DNA from: an uncultured Collinsella sp.
GTDB lineage: Bacteria; Actinomycetota; Coriobacteriia; Coriobacteriales; Coriobacteriaceae
Length of the DNA: 48,509 bases
Reading direction: 5' to 3'
NCBI GenBank assembly: GCA_902464035.1
Contig: CABQHT010000011.1
Coordinates: 1-48,509 of the forward strand
Part shown: positions 32,626-41,325 of the stretch, piece after piece
Numbering within the stretch: the stretch's first letter is position 1
Layout: every line of letters begins with the position of its first letter
Notes under the pieces: generated by a model
The model's input: the letters and a program-made list of their open reading frames with translations, nothing else
The model's database searches: none
What the model was told of the DNA's origin: nothing
Translations under genes and position numbers: made by a program

Positions 32626-33507
32626 ATGCAAAACTTGCTAGAACTCAAAGGTGCCTCACGCCGCGTAAGTGACCGCTTTTCGCTGCGCGATGTCACGCTC
32701 ACCGTAGAACCCGGTCAGATTGTCGGCTTTGTGGGCGCAAACGGCGCCGGCAAGACAACGACCGTCCGCGCCGCGCTCGGCCTCATAAAGCTCGATACCG
32801 GCAAGGTGCATCTGTTTGGACAGCACTGCGATGCCGACGCACCCGATGAACAGCAGCGCCGCACGCGCTCGCGCATCGGTCTCGTTCTGGACACGTGCCC
32901 CTTCCCTTCCACGCTCAAGGTGGCCGAGGTCGAGGCACTCGTAAGCCCGGCGTACCCCACGTGGAGTCACGAAACGTTTGCTGGCCTTATCGACCGGTTA
33001 GGCTTGGAGGCCAAGGCAAAGGTCAAGGACCTCTCCCGCGGCATGGGCATGAAGCTGCAGCTCGCGTGTGCGCTCAGCCACAAGGCCGAGCTGCTCATCC
33101 TGGACGAAGCCACAGCGGGCCTCGACCCCATGGCACGCGAGGAGCTGCTCGACGAGCTGCTCTCCTTTGTCGCCGACGGACAACGCAGCATATTGTTCTC
33201 GAGCCACATTACGTCTGACCTTGAACGCGCGGCAGACCGTGTTGTCTGCATCGATAACGGCTCGATCGTGTTCGATATGCCGCGCGAGGACATTACCGAC
33301 CGCGCCGGCATTGCCCACTGCACCCAGGCGCAAGCTGTCGAGCTGATGGCTTGCGTCGAAGGCGCCCGCGTCACCCGTCATGCCTACAGCGTTGACGTGC
33401 TGGTCCCCAATCGCCGCGAAGCGCTCGAGGCCTTTCCCGAGATTCCCTGCGACCGGATTTCCATCGATGACTATCTGCGCCTTACGCTGAAAGGAGCCTC
33501 CAAATGA
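32626..33507 (+). CDS. ABC transporter ATP-binding protein
   Basis: A 293-residue ATPase subunit. Walker A GANGAGKTTTVRAALGL (about 38-54), signature LSRGMGMKLQLACAL, Walker B LLILDEATAGLDP and the switch His in SSHIT. The signature is degenerate (LSRGM for LSGGQ), common in this YtrB-like group. The C-terminal part after residue 220 is an extra regulatory region. It starts 23 nt after the GntR gene and overlaps the permease gene by 4 nt (33504-33507). Role: powers an ABC-2 type export system whose substrate is not known. Confidence 0.9.
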   Translation: MQNLLELKGASRRVSDRFSLRDVTLTVEPGQIVGFVGANGAGKTTTVRAALGLIKLDTGKVHLFGQHCDADAPDEQQRRTRSRIGLVLDTCPFPSTLKVAEVEALVSPAYPTWSHETFAGLIDRLGLEAKAKVKDLSRGMGMKLQLACALSHKAELLILDEATAGLDPMAREELLDELLSFVADGQRSILFSSHITSDLERAADRVVCIDNGSIVFDMPREDITDRAGIAHCTQAQAVELMACVEGARVTRHAYSVDVLVPNRREALEAFPEIPCDRISIDDYLRLTLKGASK

Positions 33508-34202
33508 AACGCGCCTTTAAGTCCGAGACCGCCATCGCACGCTCGTTTCTCCCGAGCATCGCCGGCGTCGGCCTGTTCATTTTCGTCGTGCTGACCCTTG
33601 CCAACGCGACAGACGGCGATTCCGGCATGAGCGCCGGCACCTGCGCGGTCAGCGCCATGTCACCCATTATTATCATGAACTCGCTGGCTGGCTACGATAA
33701 CCAAAACGGTTGGGAGCGCTATCGGGCAACGCTGCCGTTTTCGCGCAAGGACATCGTCTGCGCACGCTACCTGTGCATTATTGCCTTCTCGACCGTCATG
33801 GCATGCGCGGCTACGCTTCTGAACATCCTCGCCCTTCCGCTCTTTGATCACATGGGCATCCCTTCGACAGGCCAGACGGTCTTTGAAATCGCAACCGCCT
33901 CGGCGGCATCGATGCTCATCTCCCTCATGATGGTGTTTTTTGCACAGCCGATATTCTTCCGATTTGGACACATGGAGGCGCTGCGCCTTTCCGTCGGCCT
34001 GTTTGCCCTGCTTGGCTGCGGCACCATGGCAATGCTGAGCTCCTCCAACCCCATCAGCAACTGGCTCATGTCATTCGCCGGGGCGAATCCCGATCCCGCC
34101 GTTATCGGATGTCTGTGCGCCGGAATTGCCGTCGCGGCGTTCATGCTATTCATGGTCAGCTGCACCGTCAGCACCAAGATCTATCGAGCACGCGATCTGT
34201 AG
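33504..34202 (+). CDS. ABC-2 type permease subunit
   Basis: A 232-residue membrane protein with about six hydrophobic segments, including SFLPSIAGVGLFIFVVLTLA near the N-terminus, YLCIIAFSTVMACAATLLNI, ASAASMLISLMMVFFAQPIF and a C-terminal CLCAGIAVAAFMLFMVSC. The partial motif NGWERYRATLPFSRKDIVCARYL matches ABC-2 permeases of the YtrC/YtrD or BcrB kind. Start overlaps the ATPase gene by ATGA, so they are translationally coupled. With the GntR protein it forms a regulator-ATPase-permease unit. Confidence 0.8.
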   Translation: MKRAFKSETAIARSFLPSIAGVGLFIFVVLTLANATDGDSGMSAGTCAVSAMSPIIIMNSLAGYDNQNGWERYRATLPFSRKDIVCARYLCIIAFSTVMACAATLLNILALPLFDHMGIPSTGQTVFEIATASAASMLISLMMVFFAQPIFFRFGHMEALRLSVGLFALLGCGTMAMLSSSNPISNWLMSFAGANPDPAVIGCLCAGIAVAAFMLFMVSCTVSTKIYRARDL

Positions 34203-34224
34203 CCATGAACGGTATCATCGGACG

Positions 34225-34244
34225 TGCGCCGTAGATTTGGCGCA
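34225..34244 (+). terminator. weak hairpin between the ABC and EamA genes
   Basis: TGCGCC (34225-34230) pairs with GGCGCA (34239-34244), followed by GTCGTTCTT. Short stem and poor T-run, so only a weak terminator at best. Confidence 0.35.
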
Positions 34245-34270
34245 GTCGTTCTTGGGGAGGCATTTCACCC

Positions 34271-35146
34271 ATGTCGTGGGTCGCTGCAGCGTTTGCATCG
34301 GCTTTCTTTGCCGGCATCACATCTATCCTGGCCAAATGCGGCATTAAACATACCGATTCCGATGTCGCGACCGCCATCCGCACCTGCGTGGTGCTCGTAT
34401 TTGCCTGGGGAATGGCGGGCGTTTCTGGATCCATCGGAACCATTGGCAGCATCGCGGCCAAGTCTTGGCTGTTCCTCGTCCTCTCGGGACTTGCCACCGG
34501 CGCTTCATGGATCTGCTACTTTAAGGCGCTCAGCATTGGAGACGTCAATAAAGTTGTACCGGTCGACAAGATGGGCACCGTGCTCGCCACGCTCTTCGCT
34601 ATCGCGCTCTTTGGCGAGACAAGCAGTCTGGCCGTAAAGCTTGTCGGGACGGCCGTAATCACCCTCGGCACGTTTTTGATGATCGAGAAGAAGCAATCCA
34701 CTGGCGTGGGTCAGAAGCAAGATCGGACTTGGCTCGTCTACGCCGTCGGCGCGGCCGTGTTCGCGGCGCTCACATCCATCCTTGCCAAGGTTGGCATCGA
34801 AGGAGTCGAATCCAATCTGGCCACGGCGATCCGCACCTGCGTGGTACTAGCCATGGCATGGGCAATCGTTGCCGCCAAGGGAAAACTGGGGCAGGTAGCG
34901 CACGTTGACCGGCGTGAACTAACATTTCTCGCAGCATCGGGCATTGCGACCGGCGCATCGTGGCTGCTGTATTACTACGCCATCGCCGCAGGCCAGGTGA
35001 GCGTCGTCGTGCAAATCGACAAATTATCGATTGTCGTATCGGTGCTGTTCGCACGACTGGCCTTCAACGAAAAGCTGTCGCATCGAAGCGCCATCGGCCT
35101 TTTCCTCATCGTGCTGGGCACCGCCGCGCTCGCGATTTGGAAGTAG
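34271..35146 (+). CDS. EamA/DMT-family transporter
   Basis: A 291-residue protein with two EamA repeats and about ten helices. The repeats are strikingly alike: each contains SILAKxGI, then a TAIRTCVVLxxAWxxx segment and a SGxATGASWxxYYxAxxxG segment, with about 145 residues between them, showing internal duplication. The protein ends shortly after FLIVLGTAALAIW. Substrate unknown. GGGGAGG lies about 11 nt before the ATG. It follows the ABC operon after 68 nt and may have its own promoter. Convergent with the ClC gene. Confidence 0.88.
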   Translation: MSWVAAAFASAFFAGITSILAKCGIKHTDSDVATAIRTCVVLVFAWGMAGVSGSIGTIGSIAAKSWLFLVLSGLATGASWICYFKALSIGDVNKVVPVDKMGTVLATLFAIALFGETSSLAVKLVGTAVITLGTFLMIEKKQSTGVGQKQDRTWLVYAVGAAVFAALTSILAKVGIEGVESNLATAIRTCVVLAMAWAIVAAKGKLGQVAHVDRRELTFLAASGIATGASWLLYYYAIAAGQVSVVVQIDKLSIVVSVLFARLAFNEKLSHRSAIGLFLIVLGTAALAIWK

Positions 35147-35240
35147 CGTCGGTGCCAGGCGAGATTCAGTCCACCCGCAAATCCGTGACGCAGCGCCCAC
35201 ACCGGGCTTGAGATGTTTGTATTGCCCGCGCGCTACCGTG

Positions 35241-36545
35241 CTACTTGCGCAGCGGCTTGGGCAGCGGAATGCCGGCGGCGATAACGGCGGCGATGATCAT
35301 GCAGACAATGCCCTTGAGCGGGAAGCACATGAGCAGCAGGCCCACGACCATGACGGGCTGACGCATGACCGCGCCCATCGTCGATGCCGTGCAGACGGCG
35401 ACGCAAAAGACCGGATCTGCGCCGGTGAGGATGGCAAGGCCGTAGCCCAGGCTTACGCCCGAGAAGATAACCGGAAAGAAGTGGCCACCGCGCCAACCAA
35501 GGTTGATGAGGGCGGGCGTCAGCATGGCCTTGACCAGACCGGTCGCGATAAGCACGCCGGCGGGGATGGTCAGATAGGTCTCCATGAGCACGTCGGCCTG
35601 AGTCTCGCCGGCAAACATGGTGTAGGGCAGGACCGTGCCGCAGATGGCGAGCGCCAGACCAGCCAGCATTGCCTTAACGACAGGACGCTCTCCTATGGCA
35701 CGGGCAAACGCTTCGCTCGCGTGCTCAGAGACAAAGTACAGCCAGCCGCAGATTGTTCCAATCAGCGACAGAGGAATGAGCCAGGTAAGCTCCAGGTTGC
35801 CCACCACGGCAGCCTCGAACCTCGGCATACCCATGCCGCCGCCCATAAGCTGGCCGAGCAGCAGGTAGGTGCCCAAGCCGCCGGCAATCGCGATGCCGTA
35901 AACCACGGTCTTTTGCGCCTTGGGCAGCCTGATGGTGATCTCGCCGGACGTGGACTCATCGTCGGCGTCTTCGCCCTGGCCGTCGGCGCTACCGGCAAGC
36001 GGTGCCACAAAGCCAAAGACGGGCGCGGTAAAGAGCGCCGTCAACGCGGCCTGGGTACCCAGCAGCGTAAGCTCCCTAAACTCGGCGCCGAAGCGACGCA
36101 TGCGGTCGCCGACCCAACTGCACAGACCCGCGATAACGCCGGTCAGGCCGGCCTCCGGTCCAATGCTTCCGCCAAACAGCAGCGGCAGCAATGCCGCGAG
36201 CGAAAGCTTGCCCAAGTTGTCGTACGGGTAGCATCCGTCTTGCTTAACCTTAGCCATCACCTGGTTGAGGTCATCGGTCTTGGTGCTCGTAAGCTTTTCG
36301 TACAGACCGATCAGCAGGCCGCCCAGCAAGCAGACAAAAAACGGGTACGGCAGAAAGCCAAACGGGCCGCTGGCAAGCTCGGGCGATGCGACGCCCAGCG
36401 CGTGCGGAATCTCGGTCCATAGATAGTCGATACCGTGCTCCATCGCAAAAAAGAACAGCCAGACCGCGGCGCCTGCGAACGCACCGGTCACGGCAACGCT
36501 AACTAAAAACAGCACACGGTTTTTGGGTTTTGCAAGGTTATCCAT
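35241..36545 (-). CDS. ClC-family chloride channel/antiporter-like protein
   Basis: A 434-residue membrane protein of the voltage-gated chloride channel family. About ten hydrophobic segments; key motifs are GGSIGPEAGL (about 125-134), corresponding to the selectivity-filter and gating-Glu region GREGP of canonical ClC, and GWRGGHFFPVIFSG, corresponding to GxFxP. In this branch the exact gating residue differs (GPEAG with Glu after Pro). The Tyr of the inner gate is not obvious. Likely Cl- or F- movement or homeostasis, inferred from family only. A GGAGG site precedes the ATG, and a TACAAT box lies upstream on the minus strand. Confidence 0.85.
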   Translation of the reverse strand: MDNLAKPKNRVLFLVSVAVTGAFAGAAVWLFFFAMEHGIDYLWTEIPHALGVASPELASGPFGFLPYPFFVCLLGGLLIGLYEKLTSTKTDDLNQVMAKVKQDGCYPYDNLGKLSLAALLPLLFGGSIGPEAGLTGVIAGLCSWVGDRMRRFGAEFRELTLLGTQAALTALFTAPVFGFVAPLAGSADGQGEDADDESTSGEITIRLPKAQKTVVYGIAIAGGLGTYLLLGQLMGGGMGMPRFEAAVVGNLELTWLIPLSLIGTICGWLYFVSEHASEAFARAIGERPVVKAMLAGLALAICGTVLPYTMFAGETQADVLMETYLTIPAGVLIATGLVKAMLTPALINLGWRGGHFFPVIFSGVSLGYGLAILTGADPVFCVAVCTASTMGAVMRQPVMVVGLLLMCFPLKGIVCMIIAAVIAAGIPLPKPLRK

Positions 36546-36670
36546 CGGGGCCTCCCGTGGTCAAAGTCGGCATGGATACGTTTTATTGTAGAGCGAGCGT
36601 TGCCCGAACGAGCCAACCGTCTGCGCCGCAAACGGCACCATTGGGAGTCATAGTGGGGCAGGCTCAAAAC

Positions 36671-37204
36671 TTATCCGTTGATAATCGAGGCAATCTCGCG
36701 CAAATCGTCGGCAAAGTAGATGCCATGCTGGCGCTGCGGGCTCGAAAGTCCTTTATCAATCATGTGTCCGAGAAGCGCCTTGAGATCGTTGTAGTAACCG
36801 TCCAGGTTATACAGGATGCACGGCGCGCTCAGATGCCCCAGCGACACGGCCGACATGACCTCAGCAATCTCCTCGAGCGTACCCGTCCCGCCGGGAAAGG
36901 CAATGAAGGCATCGCCAAGCTCGATCATCTTGGCCTTGCGCTCGGCCATGTCGCTCGTCACGATGAGGTCGTCGATGCCATCGTGCTGAAACTCGGCCTC
37001 GATAAAAAAGCTTGGTTCCACGCCCGTCACGTGGCCGCCGGCATCGAGGACGCTATCGGCAAGCGCGCCCATCAAGCCCGACTTGGACCCACCGTATACC
37101 AACGCGTGTCCGTTAGCGCCAATCCAATCGCCCAGCCCCTGCACCGCGGGCAGAAACGCCGGGTCATTGCCGACGCTGGCACCCAAGTATACCGTGATAT
37201 TCAT
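36671..37204 (-). CDS. LOG-family protein (nucleoside 5'-monophosphate phosphoribohydrolase-like)
   Basis: A 177-residue Rossmann-like protein with the LOG-family hallmarks GGSKSGLMGALAD and PGGTGTLEEIAEVMS. Members cleave N6-modified AMP to the free base and ribose phosphate (cytokinin activation in plants); bacterial members often act on AMP. An Arg-rich ERKAKMIELGDAFIAFPGG segment fits as well. GAGGGGG precedes the ATG. The gene lies 23 nt downstream of the potassium channel stop's opposite side in the same direction (channel first), so the two are likely co-transcribed. Function in the cell not known. Confidence 0.85.
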   Translation of the reverse strand: MNITVYLGASVGNDPAFLPAVQGLGDWIGANGHALVYGGSKSGLMGALADSVLDAGGHVTGVEPSFFIEAEFQHDGIDDLIVTSDMAERKAKMIELGDAFIAFPGGTGTLEEIAEVMSAVSLGHLSAPCILYNLDGYYNDLKALLGHMIDKGLSSPQRQHGIYFADDLREIASIING

Positions 37205-37240
37205 ATTCAGTCCCCCTCGTCGTGACGCGCGGCGCCCGTT

Positions 37241-37666
37241 CTAGCGTTGGCGTCGGCGATATTCGCGCACACGGCGCGATAGGTCGGCAAGCTCGTCACG
37301 ATCGAGCTCTTCCAAATGCTCCAGATCATCCATAAAGCGCGCCATGGTGTCCTTTTGGCGCATCTTGATGAGCGTATTGCAGTAGTTCACCGCCACGCCC
37401 GTGAGCATGGCGATGTAGAAAATGCTGATGACGCTCAAGACGACGGTAATGGCGCGGGCAACCGGCGTCTCGGCCGGAATGTCGCCAAAGCCGATGGTCG
37501 AGACCGTTTCAAAGCTAAACCACAGGCCATCGCCAAACGTGAGGGTCGTGGGCTCGGACAGCCAGACGGCCGTCGAGCACAGCAGATAGAAGACGAGGAA
37601 CAGGCCCGTGATGCGCGCAAAGCCAGCCTGGCGTAACACGTCAGCAAGCGTCCTCAACTTGTTCAT
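37241..37666 (-). CDS. two-helix potassium channel
   Basis: A 141-residue ion channel of the KcsA-like 2-TM group. First helix ITGLFLVFYLLCSTAVWL, pore loop and selectivity filter TVSTIGFGDIP, second helix ITVVLSVISIFYIAMLTGVA; a charged C-terminal coiled-coil-like tail (about 100-141) follows. The filter TIGFGD is the standard potassium signature. The ATG at 37666 follows AAAAGGGG; the frame is open to 37717 but those codons are not needed. In the direction of transcription it precedes the LOG gene. Regulation unknown. Confidence 0.85.
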   Translation of the reverse strand: MNKLRTLADVLRQAGFARITGLFLVFYLLCSTAVWLSEPTTLTFGDGLWFSFETVSTIGFGDIPAETPVARAITVVLSVISIFYIAMLTGVAVNYCNTLIKMRQKDTMARFMDDLEHLEELDRDELADLSRRVREYRRRQR

Positions 37667-37719
37667 CGCGACCCCTTTTCCCAGACGCCCAATCACATTC
37701 GCTCGGTATTGTCCCACAA

Positions 37720-37804
37720 CCGGCAGTTAGGGACCTTCCTTTTGTGCCGGCAGTTGGGGACAGTCCCTTTCTGCCGGCACAAAAGGAACATCCCTAACTG
37801 CCGG
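37720..37804. repeat. large GGGAC-type palindrome, 34-bp arms
   Basis: The arm at 37720-37753 begins CCGGCAGTTAGGGA and ends TTTTGTGCCGGCAG; the arm at 37771-37804 is its inverse with only a two-base mismatch. The loop has TTGGGGACAGTCCC. It stands between the divergent channel and kinase genes. The largest palindrome of the window. Confidence 0.85.
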
Positions 37805-37807
37805 GAG

Positions 37808-37860
37808 CGACCGTTTAGCGGTGCGGCTGCCCAAGTGCCGGGCGGGACCGTTTAGCGGCT
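37808..37860. repeat. GACCGTTTAGCGG direct repeat
   Basis: GACCGTTTAGCGG occurs at about 37808 and again at about 37846, in the leader of the sensor kinase gene and directly after the large palindrome. Possibly a pair of regulator-binding boxes. Confidence 0.5.
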
Positions 37861-37928
37861 CAGCGGCCGACTAAGCATGCTGAGCTGGTATCCTTATGCG
37901 GTATTGTCTCTACTCGATAGGATTGTAT

Positions 37929-40733
37929 GTGAAACCTTCCGCTGTCCTTCGCTTAGCTCTATATCGCACCCTGGCCGTCGCGCTTGCCGCGCTCACCGTA
38001 CTGAGCGCCACCGTGCCTGCCCCCGCCTTTGCCGTCGACTCCGACCAGCAGGTAAAAACGGTCCGCGTCGGCTGGCTCGTCAACAACGAGGGCTTCCAGG
38101 AAGGCACGCCGGGCGAGCGTCTCTCAGGATGGGGCTACGAATACCTCCAGACCCTCTCGTATTACACGAAGGGTTGGCGATACGAATACGTCAGCGGCAC
38201 CTTCACCGAGCTCATGAACATGCTCGAGGCAGGCGAGATCGACCTCATGCCCAACATCTCGTATTCGGAAGAACGCGAGCAAAAGTTGCTCTTTTCCTCG
38301 AACCCCGAGGGCACCGAACGCTACTACATCTACGCCAAGCCCGATCGCGACGATCTGGCCAAGGGTGACCCCCAGGCGCTCCAAGGCCTTACCATCGGCT
38401 GCAACTCTGGCGTTATGCAAACCATCGTCGGCCAGCAGTGGCTTGCCGACGAAGGCGTCATCTGCACTTATAAAGAAATCGACACCGGCAGCGCCCTCTT
38501 TGAGGCGCTTGCAGACGACGAGGTCGACGCCGTCATCATGAACGACACCATCTCATCGCCCGATGCGTCGCCGATGTTCTACGTGGGCTCGAGCGACTAC
38601 TATTTTGCCGTCCCCAAAAGCCGCCCCGATTTGATGGACGATATCAACGCCGCCATGACGGTCATTGCCCGCGTCAACCCGCGCTATAACGATGAGGTCA
38701 AATCGAGCTACTCTGCCCAAAACAGTGGCTCATCATCGCTCGCCACTGCCGAAACCTCCTGGCTCAAGGCAAACGGCAACACCATCACGCTCGGCTATCT
38801 TGTCAACCAGCTTCCCTACTGCACGCAAAATGACGATGGCGAGATGGAGGGATCGCTCACCTCGCTTGCAACTACGCTGCACGACAAGTTTGGCATTACG
38901 GTTAAAACCGTCGCATTCTCAAACAACGAGAAGATGGTTGAAGCCCTTTCCGACGGAACCATCGATGCCGCTCTGCCATTCTTTCGCGACTATTGGCTTG
39001 CCGAACAGAAGGGGGTCACCCAGTCAAACTCGATGGGAACGGTTTCCCTAACCGCTATTCACGTCAGTAACGACCTAGACAGCGACCTAAAGGACATCGC
39101 TTGCACAGAGAACGCGATCATCAACCGGTTTGAGCTCGAAAGCCTCTTCCCCGACGCGACGGTAACCGAATATCCGAATAAAGACGAAGCGCTCAATGCT
39201 CTCCGTGTGGGAAAGGCACGTTGCATCGTTGTCCCCAGCACGCGCCTGGAAACCATCCGCGACACCTACGACATCGAGGATTTCGAGACACAGGAACTCA
39301 CCGACACGGCAGAACTATCGTGTATGATTTCGCGCGGCAAGCCCGAGCTGTTGGGAATCATTAACAAGGGCATCATCAATGCAGGCGAATCGCTCTTTGC
39401 AAGCAGTTATTCCCCCACATCGTACTCGGCGCAAGAATCGGACACGTACCAGTTTATCTACCGCAACCGCACCGCCATTGTGACTGTCGCCATCGGCATT
39501 TTGTCCATCGGCATCGTCATCCTTGTCTGGTCGCTTTACCGCGCACGGAAGGAACGGCAGAAAGCCGTTGCCGCCAACGCCGCCAAAACCGCTTTCCTCA
39601 CGCGCATGAGCCACGATATTCGCACGCCGCTCAACGGTATCCTGGGGCTTATCGAAATTGAGGAACTGAACGAAGACGACATACAAGCCGCACGCGAAAG
39701 TCGCGCCAAGGCACGCGTCGTCGCCAATCACCTGCTATCGCTGATTAACGACATCCTCGAGATGGGCAGAATCGAGGAGCGCAAGGTAGTACTCGAGCAC
39801 GAATCATTTAACGTTAAAGAACTGTGCGATGATGCACTCGTACTGTGCAAGCTCCGCGCATCGAGCTGCGGCATAACAATGACAGACGTCAGCGAACCTT
39901 ACGCCCTCGGCCAATACATGTTCGGCAGTCCCACCCATATTCGACAAATCCTCGTCAACCTGCTCAACAACGGCATTAAATACAACAAGCGCGGCGGAAC
40001 CGTCACGTTTATGTCGACCATCAAACCGCTCAACGACGAACATGCACTCTTTTGCTTTAGCGTCTCGGATACCGGCATTGGCATGACTCCCGAGTTTTTG
40101 AAGCACATTTACGAGCCGTTTGCCCAAGAAGGCGCAGATGCGCGCAGCAAGTTCCAAGGAACCGGAATTGGCATGTCAATCGTCAAATCGCTCCTCGACA
40201 TGATGGGCGGCACGATTGAGATTTCGAGTGAAGTGGGCGTGGGAAGCACGTTCAACGTCCAGATTCCGCTCGATATCGACAAGAACCCTCAGATACAGGG
40301 ACGTACGGATAAGCAGGAAACCAGTTGCTCGCTTGCCGGTATGAACGTTCTTTTGGCAGAAGATAACGAGCTCAATGCCGAGATTGCCCAGGCCCTGCTC
40401 GAAAGCGAAGGAATCGTCGTAACTCACGCCGCCGACGGCAACGAAGCGGTCGACCTATACGTTGGTCGTCCCGCTGGCAGCTTCGATGCGATCCTGATGG
40501 ATATCATGATGCCAGGCATGGATGGCTACGAGGCAACCCGCGCGATTCGCCTGAGCGAGAAGGCCGATGCAACCGACATCCCCATCATCGCACTCACCGC
40601 CAATGCATTTGTCGAAGACGCCAAGGCAGCACACGATGCCGGTATGAACGCCCACCTGTCCAAACCGCTCGACTTTAACAAGCTCAAAAACATACTCGCT
40701 TGCATCAAGAAAAACGGAGCCGTTTCGCTATAG
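37929..40733 (+). CDS. hybrid sensor kinase with two fused periplasmic binding domains
   Basis: A 934-residue one-piece sensor. A signal peptide (VLRLALYRTLAVALAALTVL ... APAFAV) is followed by two solute-binding (SBP_bac_3, PBP2-type) domains, about 40-260 and 285-505; then one membrane helix (about 515-537), a HisKA domain with phosphoacceptor His at 562 in MSHDIRTPLNG, an HATPase domain (NLLNNGIKYNKRGG, DTGIGMT, GTGIGMSIVKSLLDMMGG), and a C-terminal receiver domain with Asp858 in LMDIMMPGMDG. BvgS/EvgS-like plan. GTG start at 37929 gives a clean signal peptide; ATG at 37896 is an alternative. It probably senses an amino acid or related solute outside the cell. The output partner is not in the window. 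Confidence 0.9.
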   Translation: MKPSAVLRLALYRTLAVALAALTVLSATVPAPAFAVDSDQQVKTVRVGWLVNNEGFQEGTPGERLSGWGYEYLQTLSYYTKGWRYEYVSGTFTELMNMLEAGEIDLMPNISYSEEREQKLLFSSNPEGTERYYIYAKPDRDDLAKGDPQALQGLTIGCNSGVMQTIVGQQWLADEGVICTYKEIDTGSALFEALADDEVDAVIMNDTISSPDASPMFYVGSSDYYFAVPKSRPDLMDDINAAMTVIARVNPRYNDEVKSSYSAQNSGSSSLATAETSWLKANGNTITLGYLVNQLPYCTQNDDGEMEGSLTSLATTLHDKFGITVKTVAFSNNEKMVEALSDGTIDAALPFFRDYWLAEQKGVTQSNSMGTVSLTAIHVSNDLDSDLKDIACTENAIINRFELESLFPDATVTEYPNKDEALNALRVGKARCIVVPSTRLETIRDTYDIEDFETQELTDTAELSCMISRGKPELLGIINKGIINAGESLFASSYSPTSYSAQESDTYQFIYRNRTAIVTVAIGILSIGIVILVWSLYRARKERQKAVAANAAKTAFLTRMSHDIRTPLNGILGLIEIEELNEDDIQAARESRAKARVVANHLLSLINDILEMGRIEERKVVLEHESFNVKELCDDALVLCKLRASSCGITMTDVSEPYALGQYMFGSPTHIRQILVNLLNNGIKYNKRGGTVTFMSTIKPLNDEHALFCFSVSDTGIGMTPEFLKHIYEPFAQEGADARSKFQGTGIGMSIVKSLLDMMGGTIEISSEVGVGSTFNVQIPLDIDKNPQIQGRTDKQETSCSLAGMNVLLAEDNELNAEIAQALLESEGIVVTHAADGNEAVDLYVGRPAGSFDAILMDIMMPGMDGYEATRAIRLSEKADATDIPIIALTANAFVEDAKAAHDAGMNAHLSKPLDFNKLKNILACIKKNGAVSL

Positions 40734-40775
40734 TTTGTGCTCAACCACCATATACAGGTAGAAAGGAAACCAACG

Positions 40776-41255
40776 ATGTTTAGGCCCTTGCGTCGAAAGA
40801 AACGTGCGATTTCCGATGAGGCGGCGCGCGAGTTGCTCGCCACCTGCAAGCGCGGAGTCTTTGCCGTTAACGGCGATGATGGCTACCCTTATGCCGTTCC
40901 CGTCAACTACTTCTTTGACCCCGAGCACGACAAGATTTATTTCCATGGCGCCAAGGCTGGCCACAAGGTCGATTCACTCAAGCGTGACGATAAAGTCTGC
41001 TTTACCGTGTACGGCAACGAGTGGTACAAGGACGATGACTGGGCTCCCTATGTTATGAGCACCGTGGTCTTTGGTCGTTGCCGCCTGGTAGATGAAGCGC
41101 CCGCGTTTATCGAGGACAAAGTCCGTCAGCTCGCGCTTAAGTACTACCCTTCTGCCGAAGAAGTCGAGGAGGAGATCGCCAAAGACATAAAGGGCGTCCA
41201 ACTCTACGAGATTTCGATTGAACATCTTTGCGGCAAGCAGATTCACGAGAAGTAA
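40776..41255 (+). CDS. pyridoxamine 5'-phosphate oxidase-like FMN-binding protein (Nim-like)
   Basis: A 159-residue protein of the PNPOx-like split-barrel family. Typical segments: GVFAVNGDDGYPYAVPVNYF, IYFHGAKAGHKVDSLKRDDK and CFTVYGNEWYKDDDWAPYVM, with STVVFGRCRLVDEAP afterward. Such proteins bind FMN or heme; the closest named group is NimA-type nitroimidazole-inactivating proteins, but resistance should not be inferred. The ATG at 40776 follows AAAGGA. It lies between two sensory kinase genes, 42 nt after the first, so the two may be co-transcribed. Confidence 0.85.
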   Translation: MFRPLRRKKRAISDEAARELLATCKRGVFAVNGDDGYPYAVPVNYFFDPEHDKIYFHGAKAGHKVDSLKRDDKVCFTVYGNEWYKDDDWAPYVMSTVVFGRCRLVDEAPAFIEDKVRQLALKYYPSAEEVEEEIAKDIKGVQLYEISIEHLCGKQIHEK

Positions 41256-41283
41256 GCCCTAAAAGCAGGTCTCACAAAGAGCA

Positions 41284-41323
41284 ATATGGCCCGGTTCCTA
41301 CCAACATTGAAACCGGGCCATAT
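41284..41323. terminator. bidirectional hairpin between convergent genes
   Basis: ATATGGCCCGGTT (41284-41296) and AACCGGGCCATAT (41311-41323) form a perfect 13-bp stem with a 14-nt loop between the FMN-binding protein gene and the minus-strand kinase gene. No long T-run. Confidence 0.65.
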
Positions 41324-41325
41324 GC

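Noticed and set aside
40776..41255. Nitroimidazole resistance determinant
   Set aside because: The split-barrel family is broad; nothing in the sequence singles out nitroimidazole reduction.
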